The position numbers and the translations under genes are program-made. 7,760 nucleotides of DNA from NCBI GenBank assembly GCA_903899795.1, contig CAIUKX010000045.1, positions 1 to 7,760 of the forward strand. Reading direction: 5' to 3'. The DNA is from an uncultured Flavobacteriales bacterium (GTDB taxonomy: Bacteria > Bacteroidota > Bacteroidia > Flavobacteriales_D > Crocinitomicaceae). Under the pieces are notes generated by a model. The model ran no database searches. It was not told where the DNA came from and worked only from the letters and a program-made list of their open reading frames with translations. Positions 5,684 through 7,760 of this stretch are shown here, piece by piece. The first letter of the stretch is position 1. Each line of letters opens with the position of its first letter.

Positions 5684-5824
5684 TTATTTAGAAGCTAAAT
5701 CAGTATTTTCTGTTTGATCAACTTTTCCGTAAGCATCACAGTGCCCACCTTTTGATGAACCGCAAGCAGCAAATACGAATGTCAATACTACTCCAATGAT
5801 TGTCAAGGTCAAAACTTTTTTCAT
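5684..5824 (-). CDS. Small lipoprotein of unknown function (46 aa)
   Basis: A complete short gene: ATG at 5824, TAA at 5684-5686. The product opens MKKVLTLTIIGVVLTFVFAAC, a lysine-positive start and hydrophobic stretch ending in a lipobox (F-A-A-C) with the lipidated Cys at position 21. The mature part is only about 26 residues, starts C-G-S-S-K-G-G and includes HCDAYGKVDQTENTDLASK with a second Cys at 29. The residue after the lipid Cys is Gly, followed by Ser-Ser-Lys. The gene has its own promoter box (5877-5884) and terminator (5633-5661), which supports it as real. It is divergent from the Omp85 gene. I believe similar tiny CDAYG-type lipoproteins occur in other Bacteroidota but cannot verify this. 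Function unknown; likely anchored in the inner or outer membrane. Confidence 0.8.
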   Translation of the reverse strand: MKKVLTLTIIGVVLTFVFAACGSSKGGHCDAYGKVDQTENTDLASK

Positions 5825-5876
5825 TTTCTTCAATTAAATAATAAATTAATAACAACCCCTAGTTTTCTAATTAAAG

Positions 5877-5884
5877 CAAAATTA
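5877..5884 (-). promoter_or_regulatory. -7 box for the small lipoprotein gene
   Basis: TAATTTTG on the minus strand matches TAnnTTTG exactly and lies 52 bases upstream of the ATG at 5824, giving a 5' leader of roughly 45 bases. A T-run rather than a clear TTG occupies the -33 position. Confidence 0.5.
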
Positions 5885-5974
5885 ACTCAAAATTTGCAAA
5901 AAAAATAATTTTTATTATCAACAAAACATTATTATCAAGTATTTTACGTTATTTTACCTATAGTTTATTGTCTG

Positions 5975-7684
5975 ATGCGCTCGATTTTACTGATGTTTTC
6001 AATAATTTTTATTTTCTCTGCCTGGGGACAAAAAAATTATTTTTTAACGTTTACGAATCAAAATTATCAAATTATCAAAAAAAATGTCACGCATGCATTT
6101 TCAGATAGTTTACAAGCCAAAAAGTATTTGCATAGCCTTCAATTATCTGCTATTTCAGATGGTTATTTGCTTGCTTCGGTGGATTCGATGACCTATTTAC
6201 CCCGTGAATTGAAGGTTGCATTTTACGTTGGACCCAAATTCGGTAAAGCAGCGCTTCGGTTGAAAGAAGAGGATTTGTTATTCTTCCGCCGGACGATGCA
6301 CATCAATGAGAAGTTTTTTGTAGGAATGCCGTTCACTGCTAAACAGATTTCAAACACGCTACGTCAAATGCAAAATTCGCTTGAAAACAATGGATTTCCT
6401 TTTGGTAAAGTCTTTTTGGATTCGGTGAAAATTGAAAACGATAATCTCTCGGCGCATATCAATGTGCAAAAAAATCAGTTTTTTAAATGGACTCAGGTTC
6501 ATATCAAAGGGGATAGCAGTGTTTCCAAGATTTTTTTGACCAATATTGTTCGAATTAAACCCGGAGATAAATACAGTCAGGAAGAATTGCGTCAAATAAG
6601 TAAACGGTTGAAACAAATCAATTTCATTCGGGAAGTGAAGCCGCATGAAGTTCTTTTTACCAAAGAAGGTGCTGAGTTATTTTTGTACGTTAAATCGAAT
6701 CCGATCAGTTCTGTAAATGGGGTAGTGGGGTTACAACCGAACAATTCTACCAATGTAAATGCGAGTAAATACAATCTGACAGGTGAACTTTCCTTAAAGC
6801 TCTTGAACGTGATCAAACGGGGAGAATTGCTGCAGTTTGACTGGAAAAATCCACAGCCGCAAACACAATCATTAATTGGGAAAGTCAATTATCCGTTTAT
6901 TCTCAAAACACCTTTTGGAGTGGATGGTCAATTTAATTTGTACAAACGGGATTCGACTTATTTAGAAGTAAAATCTACTCTTGGGATTCAATATTTTTTA
7001 AAAGGTGGAAATTACTTTAAAGTGTTTTATCAAAGTTATTCTTCGAGTGTATTATCGGGAGCTAAAAACAATCCTCAATTTGTAAATCTAGGTACGGTTC
7101 GTTCCAATAGTTATGGTCTGGCGATTTTGAGAAAACAGGTTGATTATATTCCGAATCCGTCCCGTGGATTTATCATTAACAGTGAATTTTCGGTAGGAAC
7201 GCGTAAATCACAAACTAATGATTCGAGTAAGGTAATTACCACCAGTACTTTTCGGGGAAATATGAACCTAGAATTTTTTATTCCTTTGGCAAAGCGGCAT
7301 GTTTTGCGAATGGCGAATCAAACGCAACTCTATTATGCGCCGCAGATCTTTCAAAATGAATTGTACCGTTTTGGTGGATTGACCACGCAAAGGGGATTCA
7401 ATGAGGATGAATTGTATGCAACGGCCATGTCGACCTTGAGTATTGAATATCGGTTTTTAGTGGATCAAAATTCAAGGGCATTTTTGTTCTACGATCAAAG
7501 TTGGTACGAGAACAATGCGACTAAAACTTATTACAAGGACACTCCTTTCGGCTTCGGAACAGGATTTTCGTTTGGAACCAATATTGGAATTTTCTCCATT
7601 TCTTATGCGATGGGAAAACAGATGAACAACCCGATTTTGATTAAAAACGGGAAAGTGCATTTCGGTTATGTAGCTTATTTTTGA
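5975..7684 (+). CDS. Omp85-superfamily outer-membrane protein, BamA/TamA-like
   Basis: Probable outer-membrane barrel that assists insertion or translocation of other envelope proteins. The N-terminus MRSILLMFSIIFIFSAWGQ is a Sec signal peptide with probable cleavage after W-G or G-Q. About three POTRA-like segments follow: 25-90 (GYLLASVDS...LKVAFYVGPKFG), 91-168 (TAKQISNTLRQMQNSLENNGFPFGKV) and 171-242 (VHIKGD...IKPGDKYSQEELRQISKRL). The barrel spans about 244-569. It carries the lid-loop motif QRGF (472-475, in FGGLTTQRGFNEDEL), a late glycine-rich FGFGTGFSFGTNIGIFSISYA strand pair and a C-terminal Phe (...FGYVAYF), the usual barrel-assembly signal. The length of 569 aa with three POTRAs is close to TamA (577 aa in E. 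coli) rather than BamA (about 800 aa, five POTRAs). The substrate is unknown, and a two-partner-secretion role is less likely because no secreted partner is adjacent. No clear promoter box was found upstream. Confidence 0.85.
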   Translation: MRSILLMFSIIFIFSAWGQKNYFLTFTNQNYQIIKKNVTHAFSDSLQAKKYLHSLQLSAISDGYLLASVDSMTYLPRELKVAFYVGPKFGKAALRLKEEDLLFFRRTMHINEKFFVGMPFTAKQISNTLRQMQNSLENNGFPFGKVFLDSVKIENDNLSAHINVQKNQFFKWTQVHIKGDSSVSKIFLTNIVRIKPGDKYSQEELRQISKRLKQINFIREVKPHEVLFTKEGAELFLYVKSNPISSVNGVVGLQPNNSTNVNASKYNLTGELSLKLLNVIKRGELLQFDWKNPQPQTQSLIGKVNYPFILKTPFGVDGQFNLYKRDSTYLEVKSTLGIQYFLKGGNYFKVFYQSYSSSVLSGAKNNPQFVNLGTVRSNSYGLAILRKQVDYIPNPSRGFIINSEFSVGTRKSQTNDSSKVITTSTFRGNMNLEFFIPLAKRHVLRMANQTQLYYAPQIFQNELYRFGGLTTQRGFNEDELYATAMSTLSIEYRFLVDQNSRAFLFYDQSWYENNATKTYYKDTPFGFGTGFSFGTNIGIFSISYAMGKQMNNPILIKNGKVHFGYVAYF

Positions 7685-7694
7685 TTTTTTGAAT

Positions 7695-7728
7695 AAAAAA
7701 ATCCGCCTTCTTTTCAGAAAGCGGATTT
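7695..7728. terminator. Bidirectional terminator after the Omp85 gene
   Basis: AAATCCGC (7699-7706) pairs with GCGGATTT (7721-7728). After one mismatch the stem continues TTCT/AGAA (7708-7711 with 7716-7719) around a TTTC loop. The minus-strand reading ends in seven T (7701-7695), and the plus reading ends in ATTTAT. It lies 14 bases after the TGA of the Omp85 gene. The stronger T-tract on the minus strand hints at a convergent gene to the right of the window. Confidence 0.8.
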
Positions 7729-7736
7729 ATATGATT

Positions 7737-7760
7737 GTACGGACAGGTCGCGACCTGTCC
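7737..7760. repeat. Perfect GC-rich palindrome at the right edge
   Basis: GGACAGGTCGCGACCTGTCC (7741-7760) equals its own reverse complement. It is preceded by GTAC (7737-7740), so if the next four bases outside the window are GTAC the palindrome is 28 bp. It is markedly more GC-rich than its surroundings. It looks like a dispersed palindromic intergenic element or a protein-binding site; the window cuts it, so its full extent is unknown. Confidence 0.6.

Overview
The window looks like chromosomal DNA of a Bacteroidota bacterium, probably of the order Flavobacteriales. The DNA is AT-rich and Shine-Dalgarno sequences are largely absent. Several genes are preceded by the Bacteroidota -7 box TAnnTTTG (TACCTTTG, TAACTTTG twice, TAATTTTG). 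The protein sequences (RecQ of 725 aa, TatC, LptB, an Omp85 protein ending in Phe) also fit this phylum. A finer placement is a guess. I see no prophage, CRISPR array, rRNA, tRNA or intact insertion sequence. All genes are ordinary chromosomal genes; the interest lies in regulation and in the small or non-coding elements.

Layout from left to right: (1) On the minus strand, a prephenate dehydratase gene (pheA) runs off the left edge. Its leader carries a complete ribosome-mediated attenuator: a TACCTTTG promoter box, an 18-codon leader peptide with five Phe and two Tyr codons, and mutually exclusive antiterminator and terminator hairpins. (2) About 500 bases follow with no convincing gene but with four short perfect-stem hairpins, two of them resembling dispersed palindromic repeats. 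(3) recQ lies on the minus strand. (4) A gap of about 390 bases precedes tatC and lptB on the plus strand, each with its own TAACTTTG box. The tatC box is so close to the ATG that its mRNA would be nearly leaderless. LptB has Tyr in place of the D-loop Asp. (5) Directly after the lptB stop comes an 86-bp element with 12-bp terminal inverted repeats and a core of roughly 10-bp CACAGAGTT-like units. (6) A tiny 46-aa lipoprotein gene on the minus strand has its own promoter box and terminator. (7) Divergent from it is a 569-aa Omp85-superfamily protein with TamA-like proportions (signal peptide, about three POTRA domains, beta-barrel). It is followed by a bidirectional terminator and, at the right edge, a perfect 20-bp palindrome.

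Functionally, the right half centres on the cell envelope: Tat export of folded proteins, the ATPase that drives LPS transport, a small lipoprotein and an outer-membrane assembly or translocation barrel. The left half is aromatic amino-acid synthesis and DNA repair. The most notable system is the pheA attenuator, which couples prephenate dehydratase expression to Phe (and possibly Tyr) tRNA charging.
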